Shown: positions 10,712 through 22,876, counted from the stretch's first letter. The stretch is 64,000 bases of DNA from Neoarius graeffei (GCF_027579695.1 NC_083577.1:43750198-43814197), one strand, 5' to 3'. Numbers and translations are program-made. The notes: generated by a model not told the origin, from the letters alone.

Positions 10712-11788
10712 CTCTGGTCCTTTATGACCCACCACTCCTACTTAGATCAAAAGATGCAGGCTATCTGCTGGTACCTCATATAGTGAAGGCTACATCAGGG
10801 GGCAGAGCCTTTTCTTACAAAGCCCCACAGTTATGGAACAGCCTTCCAAGTAGTGTTCAGGACTCAGACACAGTCTCAGCATTAAAGTCTAGGCTGAAAA
10901 CATTTCTATTTAGTCAAGCCTTTTGTTAACTTTATTAGGTAAAGGAGATGATCTGGAGGGTCCTCAGGCATAGAGTGTTTTGGTAAGCTGGGATGTATGG
11001 ATGCTGTCAGTCCCTCACTCACTTGAGTTTGTTGATGGTGCAGCGGCTGGCTGCTTTATGTCTCGGGGCGCCCTCATGTCTGTGTTACCTTCTGGCTCTC
11101 CCCTTTTAGTTATGCTGTCATAGTTAGTTTTGCCAGAGTCCCTGCTTGCACTCAGTACAAAATGTATACTGTTCCTTCTCATCAGGTGACACTGGGCATA
11201 CCTAACAACCTATTTTCTCTCTCTCCCCCCCGTCCCTCTGAGTTACAGGTCAATCCTGAGATCGAGATGCTGACCTCTTCTGCTCCTCGGACCTGCCTGA
11301 TCCATCCTGAAGCCCTACGTCTGGCTGGAGTCTCATCACATCGCTTGCGTGGAGGACGGCCCCATATGGACAGTTGAAAGTCACACTTGGAAGATGCTCT
11401 GGACACTTACAGTAATGCTTTTATGACTGAGTACTACAGTTGACTTGCTAACTTTAGGACTGCATTTGTTACGAACAGATTTGCACTCAAGTTTCCATCA
11501 ATGAAGAGTTTATAACTTCAGCAAAACAGACTTCATGTTAAAACTTTAAAAATGTTAGAATCACACTGTTATCACCCAAATGAGGATGGGTTCCCTTTTG
11601 AGTCTGGTTCCTCTCAAGGTTTCTTCTTCATGTCGTCTGAGGAAGTTTTTCCTTGCCACTGTCACTACAGGCTTGCTCATTGGGGATAGATTAGGGATAA
11701 ATTAGCTCATGTTTAAAGTCATTAAAATTCTGTCAAGCTGCTTTGTGACAATGTCTATTGTTAAAATCGCTATAAAAATAAACTTGAC
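10712..11788 (+). mobile_element. L2-like LINE, 3' end (host of element A)
   Basis: The beginning translates to a typical end of a non-LTR reverse transcriptase (LWNSLPSSVQDSDTVSALK, then RLKTFLFSQAF). The tail from about 11590 (ctggttcctctcaaggtttc, gaggaagtttttccttgcca, ending aaaaataaacttgactt) is the 3' end I associate with fish L2-type LINEs. The family name is from memory. Element A inserted at its start; bases 1-22 of the window should be the other side. Confidence 0.7.
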
Positions 11789-11839
11789 TTGAAAAATAAA
11801 CTCGAATTTTGAAATGAAAAATATGACAATGACAACCCT

Positions 11840-12060
11840 GTACTTTTGCACACCTTAAGACCTGTTTGCATGAAGAATGGGATAAAATAAACACCTGAAT
11901 TGCTTCAGCACTTGGTGTCAGTCCCTAAAAATGTTTTAAGTGTTGTGAGAAAAATGCCAAGTTTACAAAGTGGCAAAAGCTTTACCTTCCCAAAATTTTT
12001 TGAAATGTGTTGCAAGAATCAAAATTAAAACAAGTGTTTTGCCAAACACTTGTTTTATGC
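11840..12060 (+). mobile_element. Tc1/mariner-like remnant
   Basis: Broken coding similarity to a transposase C-terminus (HEEWDKI, then residues like LVSVPK) and a tail like that of fish Tc1/mariner copies. It is short and much degraded. From 12061 to about 12593 I see only AT-rich sequence with no recognisable feature. Confidence 0.4.
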
Positions 12061-12593
12061 CAAACATTGCTGATTTAATTTTGGCGAAGCCATTTGCCAG
12101 TCTTCCTTTCGAGGAAAAAATTTAAATTAAAAAGCAGGGTAGACCAACGCCTCAAATTGACTTGGTGAAAAAGGTAGAGAATAATACTCATTCCTTTCAG
12201 CTCTTCTGGTACGAGAAAGTGAATTGGCTAACAGCAAGTGACCCACATCAACAACAGTAAATAGGCTATTTTAGTAATATGTCATGGATGGACCAAAAAT
12301 ATAGAATCTATTTAAAATGTTTATGCTGAGTATATTATATTGGAATATATATTTTTCTGGATATGAATTAAACACAGCTACAATTTGGAAAACATTTTTA
12401 AACAAAAACACAGCCGAGAACATTTCACACTACAGACCTGGATTAAAAGTGAAGGGTTATCAAAATTGTCAATAAAACATTTCTCAGTCAAAATAAGTAA
12501 AATATATGGAAAGTGTCATTGAATGAAATGTGTGGCACCCAGCTCTACTGCTGAGGTTCCTGACAAAGAGCTGCTTTCAATAATGATCAATTT

Positions 12594-13792
12594 TTAAAGG
12601 TCCCATGGCATGAAATTTTCACTTTCTGAGGTTTTTTAACATTAAAATGAGTTCCTCTGACCTTCTTAAGTCACCCCAGTGGCTAGAAATTTCATAATGT
12701 GTAAACCAAACTATGCCCACCCTTTGTCAACATTTGAGAATGGCGCGTCAAAATGGCACGTTGATAGGCTCTTCCCTTTACTACGTCAGCAAGGGAGATG
12801 ATCCCCACGCCCCCCCTCTGGATTCCCACCCACTGTATGGATTGCCCGCCCAGCTAAAAAGTTGCCACCAAACATGGAAGTTGAGCTGTACATGGATGTG
12901 ACAACACTGAAAGGAGTCTGTTTTTACTGCCGACGGGAGAGCCCCTGACGACGCAGTGGCTTAATTTTATTTACTCCAATAATACGCCGTTGAGTCTACC
13001 TAAGACAGTATCTGTTTGTCGGAAGCATTTTCCTGATGAATGTTTCCACAACTTGGGACAGTACAGGGCAGGTTTTGCACATCAACTGTCACTGAAGCCT
13101 GGGTCCATACCAAGCATCCCTGCCGCATCAGCCACAAACAGTGAACAAGTAAGTGTATAACTGTTAAGTCGTTTTGCTGTGTTTTAAAATCGGTGCGTTA
13201 GCCTTGCAATGACTACATTAGCTGTGCAGCTAACCACTTCCTGCGGTTAGCCAGGTACTCTGCGCTACAAAACAAAAAAGCATGCAGCATGCTCTGTTAA
13301 ACTGAGTTTAGTCTGGAAATTGACTGTAACTTATGAGCTTATGTTTTGCCGTGTTTTAAAATCGGTGCGTTAGCCTTGCAATGGCTACATTAGCTGTGCA
13401 GCTAACCACTTCCTGCAGTTAGCCAGGTACTCTGCGCTACAAAACCAAAAAGCATGCAGCATGCTCTGTTATAATAGCCAATCAAAACAGTTTTTACAAA
13501 GACACCCACATTTTTTTTAAGTCACTCATTCATTTTATTTGTTTGTTTGTTCAGTAAAAACCCAGACATTTGTTGAATTTATTTTATTTCCTCGCGTCGC
13601 ACCTTAATGACATCAGCGCGTGGTATTTTTCCCTTCGCGGTTTGTTCCTTCTCTCTCGCCATAGTAAGACACCCACATCCGCTTGTTATGACCCACTGGA
13701 GGTAGCGTCACAGTGCTGTTAGCCAATCAGAGGTAACACATTTACATGTCATGAATATTAATGATAAGAGCTGAAATCCTGTCACTCTCCCG
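12594..13792 (+). mobile_element. Kolobok-like transposon with THAP remains, 3' truncated
   Basis: It starts with TTAA (12594-12597) followed by aggtcccatggcatg. A related copy at 49926 starts TTAA then aggtctccttgcatcg. TTAA targets and THAP transposases are known for Kolobok elements. Between 12874 and 13150 there is a broken THAP-like frame with paired cysteines (FYCRRE) and VCRKHFPDECF, LSLKPGSIPSIP. The right part (13478-13792) matches the reverse complement of about 50090-50396. It is cut off at 13792 by an LTR. Confidence 0.62.
13165..13471 (+). repeat. Direct duplication in Kolobok-like element
   Basis: A block of about 130 bases (gtgttttaaaatcggtgcgt to gcatgcagcatgctctgtt) occurs at about 13173-13300 and again at 13352-13471 with few differences. 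Confidence 0.85.
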
Positions 13793-14541
13793 CCACACAC
13801 ACAAACACATCTTAGCTAGCCACACGGCTAATTCCTTTGTCTCATTAGCAAGCTAGGCTAACCTTTTTGCTTAGGCCACAGGCCACACACAAACACACCT
13901 TAGCTAGCAATCCATGCTAACTTTTTGTTCAGGCCACACACAGGCTAATTCTTTGTCAGTCCACGTGGACACACAAACACACCTTAGCTAGCAATCCATG
14001 CTAACTCTTTTGTTCAGGCCACACACACAGGCCTCACAAACACATCTTAGCTAGCATTCCTTTGTATTAGCTAGCGACACAAGGCTAATCTGTGTCTCCA
14101 CACGTGACCAACACATCTCAATTAGCAACCAAAGCTAACTCTCTTGCTGTACTTAGAAACGTGGTCATAAGGCTTCTCACACACACATACACACACACAC
14201 TACATGTTTCATGTTTAATGTTTATTTCCCTTTAATACACACACTACCTCACTGTTTGCTGAAGATTTCAACTGTTATTATTCATTTTTATCTTTGTCAT
14301 AATAAATTCCATTATTGAAACTGTGTGTTTATTTGTTGTCCCGATATTTTTGAAGTTGCCCAAATCTCAAAAGAATTCCAAGGTGCATATGAGTTATGTA
14401 ATACAGTAAGTGATCATAATAATTTGGAACATACCATAATTTAGTTGTTTGATAATTTATTATTAAGCATCAAAATTAAAGGTATTATTTAATAAGACTG
14501 ATTTAATGAGATTGATCACTTAATCACCAATTGCACCCACA
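13793..14541 (+). repeat. LTR of the tRNA-Met-primed element, 5' truncated
   Basis: It ends ...gcacccaca at 14541, directly before a primer site. The same sequence ends the solo LTR at 48927, where flanking DNA then diverges, which fixes the boundary. The first half holds short tandem repeats built on cttagctagc and ccatgctaact. The start is cut at the junction with the Kolobok-like element. Confidence 0.78.
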
Positions 14542-14548
14542 ATTAAAT

Positions 14549-14566
14549 TGGTGCCCCGTGTGAGGA
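14549..14566 (+). promoter_or_regulatory. Primer binding site, elongator tRNA-Met
   Basis: TGGTGCCCCGTGTGAGGA is, as far as I recall, complementary to the last 18 bases of vertebrate elongator tRNA-Met including CCA without a mismatch. It starts 7 bases after the LTR end. Confidence 0.82.
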
Positions 14567-14866
14567 GATTGGTGTTAACTTCTTGAATATTGTTGCAACA
14601 ACAGATAAACTATCAGTTTGATTCAGGAGTTGCTAAGGTATATCGCCAGGTGTGTTAGACAGTTAACAGTAGCGTGATAACCATATCACAAAATACTAAG
14701 AACCTATTGATAACTTAGGATAAGAAATAGCATTTCCAAACAAACAAACAAACAAACAAAATTTATTGATTAATTAATTAATTACACAGTTAATATTAAT
14801 TAATAAAAATTAATTCATAAATTAACTCATTGATTAATTAATTATCCAATATCCAATCTAAGTAAA

Positions 14867-16210
14867 ATGGCATCCCCTCGTGTCTCAGAAATTGAAGATG
14901 ACACTCAAGACGTGTCTCTCCTTGAGGTCATTGCAGACCTCATTCACTGCTCTGCCTCCGAAAAGGCAAACATTAGGAACACAAGTAAACGTGAATGCCA
15001 AAACAACATAGATAACTCGAACAAACATATGAGAGATCCAAAAGGAACAACTATTAGTGTCCAAGCGGCACTAGGTAAGCTATTCCTGTCATACTTCCGA
15101 GATACTGATTCAGAAATCAGACGCCTCCACGGAGAGGTTGAAAGGCTGACCACCAGCAACGCCGAGCTGGCAGCCAATAATAATGATTTATATTGGGAGC
15201 GTGAGCTCTTGAAAACCTCCCTTGATGATTGCGCCAAAAGGCTAGATAAAGCCGAAAAGGCTGCCAAGAGGGCTGCCGAGGAGCAGACCCCCCCCAAGAA
15301 GAGCGCAAGGGGCGTGAAAGACCCCCAACAATGCGCTGAAGCTCAGAGCTCCAAACCAGACACCGTAGATTACCTGGTCGAGGACCAGACACCCCGCCAA
15401 ACTCCATCAACTCACTACACGACTTTGTCGTTTAGCCAGGGTGGAGCCGTACTGTGCTCATCCCGAGCCCAGACCCATAACACACCCAGGTCAGTTTGCT
15501 ACAGTGCCCCTGATCCATCTTCGGATGAATCAGGCTATGAATCTAGTGCGAAACGGGAGCAACACCAGAGTAGCTTAGATAGTGAGTACTCAGGAGAGCC
15601 AAGAAGGCCACACAAGGATGTGCACCAAACTCTTCGCTTACGGCAAATTGACCTACTTGCCAACGATGTCGAGCGATTCGATCCCAACAATAAAAGAACC
15701 AACGTAAATGATTATTTACAAGAAATAGACCGATGTCTGATGGACCTGCCGAAAGCCACAACGCGAGAGAAACTTAAGCTGATCTGGAAAACCTCCAGTA
15801 GCAGCGTTCGTGCCTTTTTAGAGACACTACCCCCAAACGTTCGCGATAGTTACTCGAAACTTCGCAATTACATGAGGGAAGAATATGTGCCGTACACGGA
15901 TGAAACCTCCGTGACATTGTGTGCTATACAAATCAAACAAAAATGGTCTGAGGCTCCTCGTGAATATTATAGACGGCTACGTACTGCCTATTTCCAGGGT
16001 AGTAGCGCACCAGGCTTGGAAGAAGATAGAGGCTTTAAATCCCTCTTCTTGCATAACCTCCACCCAAGCATGCGGACTCAAGTCACACTGACGTGTCGAC
16101 AGGGTTTCCATTCGTTGAGGAAAATTAGGCAACTAGCCCAAATGACCTGGGAGACCATCGTCAAAACCGCAAACGGAAACGATGATGAACCCAGAGTCCT
16201 TAGTCTCTAG
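14867..16210 (+). CDS. gag: Gag-like protein of the tRNA-Met-primed LTR element
   Basis: An intact 447-codon frame from ATG 14867. The N-terminal 140 residues form a helical, partly coiled-coil region (IRRLHGEVERLTTSNAELAANN; LDKAEKAAKRAAEE). A Ser/Pro-rich linker follows. The C-terminal half (about 260-440) looks like the gag capsid core of fish LTR elements: DVERFDPNNKRTNVNDYLQEI, ATTREKLKLIWKTSSSSVR, FFQ-like YYRRLRTAYFQG, LFLHNLHPSMRTQV. It would form the particle shell. It follows a primer site at the usual distance. I cannot name the clade. The frame being open while pol is gone suggests either a young deletion or use in trans. Confidence 0.75.
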   Translation: MASPRVSEIEDDTQDVSLLEVIADLIHCSASEKANIRNTSKRECQNNIDNSNKHMRDPKGTTISVQAALGKLFLSYFRDTDSEIRRLHGEVERLTTSNAELAANNNDLYWERELLKTSLDDCAKRLDKAEKAAKRAAEEQTPPKKSARGVKDPQQCAEAQSSKPDTVDYLVEDQTPRQTPSTHYTTLSFSQGGAVLCSSRAQTHNTPRSVCYSAPDPSSDESGYESSAKREQHQSSLDSEYSGEPRRPHKDVHQTLRLRQIDLLANDVERFDPNNKRTNVNDYLQEIDRCLMDLPKATTREKLKLIWKTSSSSVRAFLETLPPNVRDSYSKLRNYMREEYVPYTDETSVTLCAIQIKQKWSEAPREYYRRLRTAYFQGSSAPGLEEDRGFKSLFLHNLHPSMRTQVTLTCRQGFHSLRKIRQLAQMTWETIVKTANGNDDEPRVLSL

Positions 16211-16244
16211 AGTGCAGACGGGCCCCCACTGGCCTTAGAAGGAG

Positions 16245-16636
16245 GTGAAGCTCCAAAAGGGGGACCCCCCTGGAGAAATCCCGGTCCGAACCTCCCCTTG
16301 CCGAGCCATCACCAGGGTGAGCGGAGAAATCGGCAAGGTAAGGCCAGGAGGGACCGAGGGCAAGGTCACAGTGACCATGGCAACCGCCCATCACATGAAA
16401 AGGGTCGTAGGGAACAAGGCGGTTGGCAGCAAGACTGTCATCCCTGCTCTAGCCAGAGACGGCAGGAGTGTTCCGACCGTAGCTCCAAACGTAGGGGTAG
16501 AGGTGACCAACACAGTGACTCAGACCAACCTGGTGAGTTCCGCTCAGAGCTGGATTCTTTAAAAGCCCAGTTGGCTGAGATTAAAGAACTGTTACAAAAA
16601 AGGTCAGACCCCTCAACAGATAAATCGAAATGAGCG
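16245..16636 (+). pseudogene. Basic RG-rich gag tail or nucleocapsid region
   Basis: Right after the gag stop, the frame from about 16298 to 16633 encodes an Arg/Gly/His-rich segment (RRNRQGKARRDRGQGHSDHG) and then a helical end (LDSLKAQLAEIKELLQKRS). This resembles a nucleic-acid-binding gag tail. It lies in another frame than gag (14867 frame 2, 16298 frame 2 after shift of register is not continuous because of the stop at 16208), so it is either reached by readthrough or is a broken continuation. Assignment is inferred from position and composition. Confidence 0.45.
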
Positions 16637-16880
16637 TAAAAGGGCAAAGGCCTACTACGACCGAAAAGCCTCCCATCACGAATATCAAATAGGCGACGAA
16701 GTCCGATATTTTAACTTTACCAAGCCAGTAGGAGTTTTTAAAAAAAAAAAAAATCCCTACCACACTGGTCGGGACCTTTCGATCGTAGGAAAACCATTCC
16801 CCGTCGCGTATCGCACTAGGACATCCAGGCCCAATCAAACGCTCTCATATCGATTTCCATAACAATCAAATCAAGCCTTT
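16625..16880 (+). pseudogene. Integrase C-terminal tail left after pol deletion
   Basis: The sequence encodes NERKRAKAYYDRKASHHEY and GDEVRYFNFTKP, which match the C-terminal end of LTR-element integrases, then a poly-A run at 16740-16753 and a degraded remainder. It directly follows the gag tail, so protease, RT, RNase H and most of integrase have been deleted. Confidence 0.65.
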
Positions 16881-18469
16881 TGAACAGTCTTCACTCCAAA
16901 AAGGCGGGGACAATAGCTAGGCCCATCCTGTCCACCTAGCTTGTATGCCTCACTCACCCATAAGCGTACACCAACATTCCCAGTCACATTTTCATATCAA
17001 ATACATAACATTACACACCAAGCTGGATAAAATGGTCTGCGTCCCTGACAGCTTTAGCCGCAGTAGCACACGCTTTCTGGCCAGACCACCTGCTGCTATT
17101 ACTTCTCCAGAAGATTAGGTTTACGAACCCAAACACTAATACTTCTTTTCTTCCTTCATTTCTTCTCTTTTCTTGTTTTTTTTATGCATAGGGAATTAAA
17201 CTATACATGTTTCATGTTCAATGTTTAATGTTCCTTTATAGATGTGACTTTGACCTAGAGTGATTATATGCCCAAAATGCCTCTGCCTCCAACTGTCTTG
17301 CTGGAACTCATGAGTTTACACAGTTTTCACAGGACACCATGGACTGTACAGAGCAAGGCTACCTCAAGGACTATGGACATGTGGACTGTACGGTACTGTG
17401 CTCTCAGTTCTACGACTCCATCATACCCCTGAGACCAAAAGGGGGAATGTAGGTACAGTAGCAGCAATTGAATTTTTCCTGTTCCAACCGCACGCCATGC
17501 GACTGCCATACGACTGCCGTGCAGTTCCCAGCTGAACGCCAGGTGGCTGCCATGAATGGCTCAGACCCCCTCCCTCTCCTATTTTAATTCTAAACACGCC
17601 CATTCATTCGATTCCACGGTGTTGCCATTAGATGGCGCTTCTCTCATAAAAAAAAATCTTGAAATGATGTGTGAAGCTTTTGTACTGCGCTTCCCAATTT
17701 CAGTCAGAAAGTAGCTGTAGAATAGATACATAAATGTGAGGTAAATTTTACCCAATTTAAGTATTTCATAGCTTTTTATTTCAGTTATTTTATACTCAAT
17801 ATATGGAATTAAATCTACCCCAAACAAGTCAATGCAAAATGTTACCTCAGATTTATTGGGTAAATTCTATATGGTAGGTTACTTTTTCAGTGCAGGAGCA
17901 GACAAAACTGCGGGTCTTGGTAGTCTGGTGGTTACTGCACATGTCCTGTACCGGTAACTCCTGAAACATGGTTTGATTCTTGCCTTGGGTTTACTCGCTC
18001 AAAAATAAATATTTTTAAAAAATGACTCTTGCAATGAAGCACTGTGCACTTTTTAGTGTTACATGTAGTATCATCCGATCATTCAAGTATTCCATTTAAT
18101 CTGAAAAACAAAAAAAACACTCAATATTTCATTTTCCTGTTTTTCTGTATGACCAAAAAATGAGGGATTGGTGTTTGTTTTCCTTTTTCCAACTCAAAAC
18201 AGAACAAATAATAAACAGGGAAACCAAAATGAAATAATAACTCTAATTTACGATTATTGATTTTCTCTATTCCCCACACTACATTAGCCTTCCCATGATC
18301 CTCAGCGACAGTCCATCATCATCTCTGCGTCTATGAAACAGAAAAAGTGCATGTGCATGTACTGTATATATCAAGTAATTTATTCATACATCCTATTCAT
18401 TTAATATATTAAGCTGTTAATGTTAAGCTGATGATCTCTTAATTATTATTATCTCAATTTAATAGTAAT
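16881..18469. other. Degraded 3' part of LTR element and unassigned DNA
   Basis: A polypurine-like run, ccaaaagggggaatgtagg, lies at about 17438-17456 and could precede a 3' LTR, but I cannot match what follows to the LTR at 13793-14541. A stretch at 17905-17990 has weak tRNA-like boxes and may be a SINE piece. The rest is AT-rich with poly-A or poly-T runs and no convincing gene. Confidence 0.35.
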
Positions 18470-20252
18470 CTGTACTCGAGTTGAGGGGGGATGGGGGGAT
18501 GCCTTCCCCCCTGGAATAAAAAATGGTCAAAATCATCCCCCCTCTAAAATGGGCATCCCCCCTCCCTTCCCTTGAGCAATTTTATCAATAAATGTGGACA
18601 TTACTTTTATTTAACATTGGAATTAGAAATGCCATTCCACATAGCTTTGCTGAAACTGAGCATACAGTAAGCTACCGCGAGAGAGGGCACGCGCAAGCGA
18701 AGCGTTTGAGGAGGTGACATTCAGTTGGGGTTCCGTTATTTTTTATTTCATTCGGCGTCAGTGACAGCAGTGGATTGCAGCATCATGGCCAAGCGGAGTG
18801 GACAGCAAGACCTAAGCAAGTTCGGCTTTAAGATGGCAAGAAAAAAACATTTCAGGAGGTAAGTCAAGAGTTACGAATATCAGTCACACTTTCTGTGAGC
18901 CCACTATCATGCTGTAAAGTTCCCGATATGGAGCCTAATTTGTGGGCGGCGGATAACAACACAGCTATCATAATGAATGTTAGTTTGGAGTCTATCCAGC
19001 TATCGATAGCTTATTCAGGTTCATGTTAGCTTTGATTTCTTGTATAAGGCCATTAATTTAATCAGCCTGGACGTTCGTTTGTTATTCTTCAGGTAACAAA
19101 AAGTGTTATTCAAGACAGGAAGGCTAAAATAAATGACACTAGCAGTTTTGAAGGCTTTATTGCCTCATTAGAGAGCCGGTCACAACATGTAAGGCAGAGC
19201 AGGATTGGTGTAGGACTTGACAAAGTGTCTGCTAAAATGCAGCTTTCTTTTTCTTCGTCATAGGCTCTTCTTCTGTCTCCTCAATGGGCCTTTTCCCCTT
19301 TCCAAAGAAACTTTCCAAAGATGCCTGCTTTTAACTCATTTTGCTAGCTTGTATCCAGTATGTATCAAAGTGCTGGTATGTATCGAAGCAAAGTATCAAA
19401 GTATCCAAGGCAGCTCCTTGGTAACCGTCAATGTTACGGTGTCACGTGACCTAGATAACAGCGGGAATCAACGTTACAGAAAGAATCCGGTCATTTTTCA
19501 AAGCTCAAATCCTCGTTCAGATAATAAATAAAACAGAAATAACATTATAATTATATTTAATTAAATTATCTTATCCACTGCTCTTTATTCCAGATGACAG
19601 TCAGCAGCAACTGCAACACAGTGCGACAGGAGCTGGAGGACCCGGAGTGTGAGACAATACAGGAGCAAGCAGGAGAACCAACAGCTGAAGAGCTGAAGAT
19701 TTACAATTTACTGTTGCTTGTTTTAGCTTATTGGTTACCTACCTACCTCTGTATTTAATTCAATGTTCCCAATGTTCAGCTTTGAATAAAAATTCTATTG
19801 ACTTGATATGAAAAGATTCAGTTGTTTATTTACATTGCCTGCTGAGGTTTTAATAAATTATTTACCAAATGATTTAAAAGGAGCCTACCATGACTATGAA
19901 GTTGCACTTCAAATTTGTCATCTGCATTTCACCCTAATATGGAGAATGTGGTAGGTATGTCAGCCAGGAGACTGACTAAATATGACACGACATCCACACT
20001 GTGCATGTTTTACAGTAAAATACCAGTGTATTATGTTTTTTACAACAATAAAAATGGTACACAGTGTGTACTACACACTTTATCAGCACAAAATACAGTA
20101 TATCTGGTAAATGAACAAGGTCCAAAGACCTACGTTGTATGCAAACCCTCCTAAAAGCAAACCAGTTTCCCACCGACGGACCGACCGATGGGTCGACACG
20201 CGACTAAAAATTTCACCATCCCCCCTGGTTTGATTTTACAACTCGACCACTG
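18470..20252 (+). mobile_element. Deleted hAT transposon with first-exon remnant
   Basis: The 8-bp TSD atagtaat lies at 18462-18469 and 20253-20260. The ends are ctgtactcgagttg and, inverted, cagtggtcgagttg. Subterminal G-rich runs (ggggggatgg) occur on both sides. An exon at 18785 and a possible second exon at 19594 carry transposase-like N-terminal coding, but no catalytic domain remains in the 1783 bp. Confidence 0.85.
18785..18858 (+). pseudogene. First exon of hAT transposase remnant
   Basis: ATG at 18785 opens MAKRSGQQDLSKFGFKMARK, then the exon ends AGGAG with the donor GTAAGT at 18859. A second segment after ttattccag at 19593 reads MTVSSNCNTVRQELED and runs to about 19700. Such short basic starts are common in hAT transposases. 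The rest is deleted. Confidence 0.5.
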
Positions 20253-20350
20253 ATAGTAATAATAAATAATGATAACAATAACAACATGGCATTCATTTTG
20301 TCGCTTTCAACATATTGTGTCAGACCAACTTTGCTTTTTATTAGAGGACA

Positions 20351-20592
20351 TGAATCAGTGTATCATGTTCTTTCTATTTTCAAATGGCAATCAAAAATCA
20401 AAAAATGAAAAAGTGACTGGTTATTTTATTTGTTTTTATTTTAACACAAAAAAAGAAAAAATGACTGGTTTTTCATTTTTTTTTATATGAGCCTAAAATT
20501 GAAATGAAAAACCTTTTTTTTTTCATTTTTTGATTGCCAATTAAAAATGGAAAGAACGAATGATACACAATCTGTGTATCATTCGTTCTTTC
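20351..20592. repeat. Fold-back repeat with perfect 20-bp palindrome
   Basis: The arm at about 20356-20405 (tgtatcatgttctttctatt, then ggcaatcaaaaa) is inverted at about 20515-20575. Inside the right arm, gaaagaacgaatgatacaca (20550-20569) and its exact reverse complement (20573-20592) are separated by three bases. It may be a MITE end or a fold-back element. Confidence 0.75.
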
Positions 20593-22422
20593 TTTTTTTC
20601 AGTAATACACAATGACTCGGCCAGGCCCTTTCTTTAGTGTAATAAGAGACAGTAGAGAGGTTCATGCCATTTGTCTATTTTTATTAACCGGTACAGTGTA
20701 ATCACAAAACAGTATCGTATATTTGAACCGACAAGAGACAGTTACCGTATCATTTCCCACTATGCCCTCCTTTGTTCCTAATAACCAGATTTATCACGTT
20801 TAATTATTAACAATTATAATAATAATAAATCAATATAAAACCCCGACATCTACAGAAGATTTTCAACAAATAGGGGGCAGGGAAGCTCGCACACAGCAGC
20901 GAGTGATCTGTGATGAGATGATTTTGAGAAGCAAAAAAAAAAAAACGCTCAACACCAGCAAATGTGGATTAAAGCAGAAAATTGCGTTAGGTAAAATCAT
21001 TTTAGAAATTTTGGAAATCATTACATTTTTGTTTTTTCAATAAAAATAATATTTTTTAACTTTATAATGTTTAGTTACGTGCCGGGGCTCTGTCAGTCAT
21101 TGATAGCCCAACTAATCACAGCGCTGTGGTTCTTTTCCTGATCCTTGGCATTGTGTTTTTTCTTTCTTTGTTGATAATGTGTTACCGTATGTGAAAAGGC
21201 CCACTTCTGCTGCATGTCCCCTCCTCTCTGCAAAAATTGTGTATTCCTCTCAAGGTGCTGTCTCCATTGTATTGTGAACAGCCACTCCACCCCCCACTGA
21301 GGTTGCTATTCATGAATGGTAATTTGGTTTTAGGTTACACCCTAATTTCAGTGACAATTTACTCTGCCAAGCTTACAATGTCAGAGGACAGAGGACTGAG
21401 TGCCCCCAAAAACACAATTTCAGCTTGGAAAAACTACAGATGGTATAACTTCAGGAAGAAAATAAACATTTATTTCACACTAAGAAAAGCAGACTCACTA
21501 CACATGGAGGCTATACAAAGCACAGAAATGTAGCATAGAGTTGTCCCATCTAGTAGTTTCCACATTCCCATGGTGAGTCTTTCCTACGGTACATTTGCCA
21601 CAGGTGTATTTGTGGCAGCGTACACAAAGTTCAGTGCTTCTGTTATTATTGCAGGGTGCACTGTCCTTCCCAAGCCCCATCCTCAATGCTCCACAAGTGC
21701 CTGGTCAGCACCCCCATGTTATACAGTATTTGGGTTATTATTCCATTATAATTTGAGGCTAGGTTTTGGGCTAGGGGTTGGGTTAGGGGTGAGCTCAGGT
21801 TGGGGTTAGAGCCAGGATTTGGGGTTAGGGTTAGAACTGATCCTTCTTGGTTGTCTTGGTTGTGATGAAGTCTGGTTAGGGTTAGAAACAAAGAGGCTAT
21901 TTCTCAGGTAACACAATAATTAGGCTTCTTTACACAACAATGGGAGGCAGATAATGGTACGTTAGACTTATTCACAAATTTGGGGGGGGGGATTTCATTG
22001 CAGACTAAAGTCTGCACTTTGGGCCTTCTAGTGTTAAAAATATGCTGTTAACTCAAAACACTTCTTATTCATTGCAAAACGTTTATTTCAGCGCTGTATA
22101 CAGGTATTGAGCACACAATGTGACCGCTTTTATGCGGTAGCCTAATAATAATAGAACAACCCGAAAATTGCAGGGTAACCCCAGACCTGTGCAAGTGATG
22201 CGCTACTGGCAAAAGAGCCAGCGATGTATGAAAAAAACCCACACCTTGGACCAAATACATATTATTTTCGGCACGCTGCTCCACCAGTCTGTAATGGTAT
22301 TTTTCATACGATTACATTACGGTGTAAATGTGGTCTTGAGAAAAAAAAACATGTTTGCAGACCTTTTGTTAAAATTGCTAAAAGTGATGTTGTAATATTA
22401 ATATGTAATAAAAAATAATATC
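20593..22422. other. Unassigned AT-rich region with telomere-like run
   Basis: I see no gene here. At about 21765-21885 there is a degenerate run of ggttaggg-type words (ggggttgggttaggggtgag; ggggttagggttag), similar to interstitial telomeric sequence but too irregular to be functional. A G-run of nine lies near 21981. Confidence 0.5.
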
Positions 22423-22431
22423 ATCAGACAT

Positions 22432-22779
22432 GGCAGCACAGTGGTGTAGTGGTTAGCACTGTCGCCTCACAGCAAGAAGGTCCTGGGTTCGAGCCCAGCG
22501 GCCGACGAGGGCCTTTCTGTGTGGAGTTTGCCTGTTCTCCCTGTGTCTGCGTGGGTTTGCTCCAGTTTCCCCCACACTCCAAAGACATGCAGGTTAGGTT
22601 AACTGGTGACTCTAAAGTGAGTGTGAATGGTTGTCTGTGTCTATGTGTCAGCCCTGTGATGACCTGGCGACTTGTCCAGGGTGTACCCTGCCTTTTGCCC
22701 ATAGTCAGCTGGGATAGGCTCCAGCTTGCCTGCGACCCTGTAGAACAGGATAAAGCGGCTAGAGATGATGAGATGAGAT
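22432..22779 (+). mobile_element. tRNA-derived SINE (HE1/V-SINE type)
   Basis: It begins ggcagcacagtggtgtagtgg with a tRNA-like A box, has a B box in gggttcgagcccag, and ends with taaagcggctagagatgatg. A 9-bp TSD, atcagacat, lies at 22423-22431 and 22780-22788. Open frames through it are incidental. Confidence 0.9.
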
Positions 22780-22876
22780 ATCAGACATTATGATCTTAGA
22801 AAACGCTTTAGTGACGAACAGTTACAGACAGTAATATGTCGTGATATTATATTATAAAAATATTAGGCTATATATT

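Noticed and set aside
16740..16753. Poly-A tail marking a processed pseudogene
   Set aside because: It lies within the integrase C-terminal tail and coding similarity continues after it.
21765..21885. Telomere or interstitial telomeric array
   Set aside because: The ggttaggg words are irregular and few; this looks like a degenerate simple repeat.
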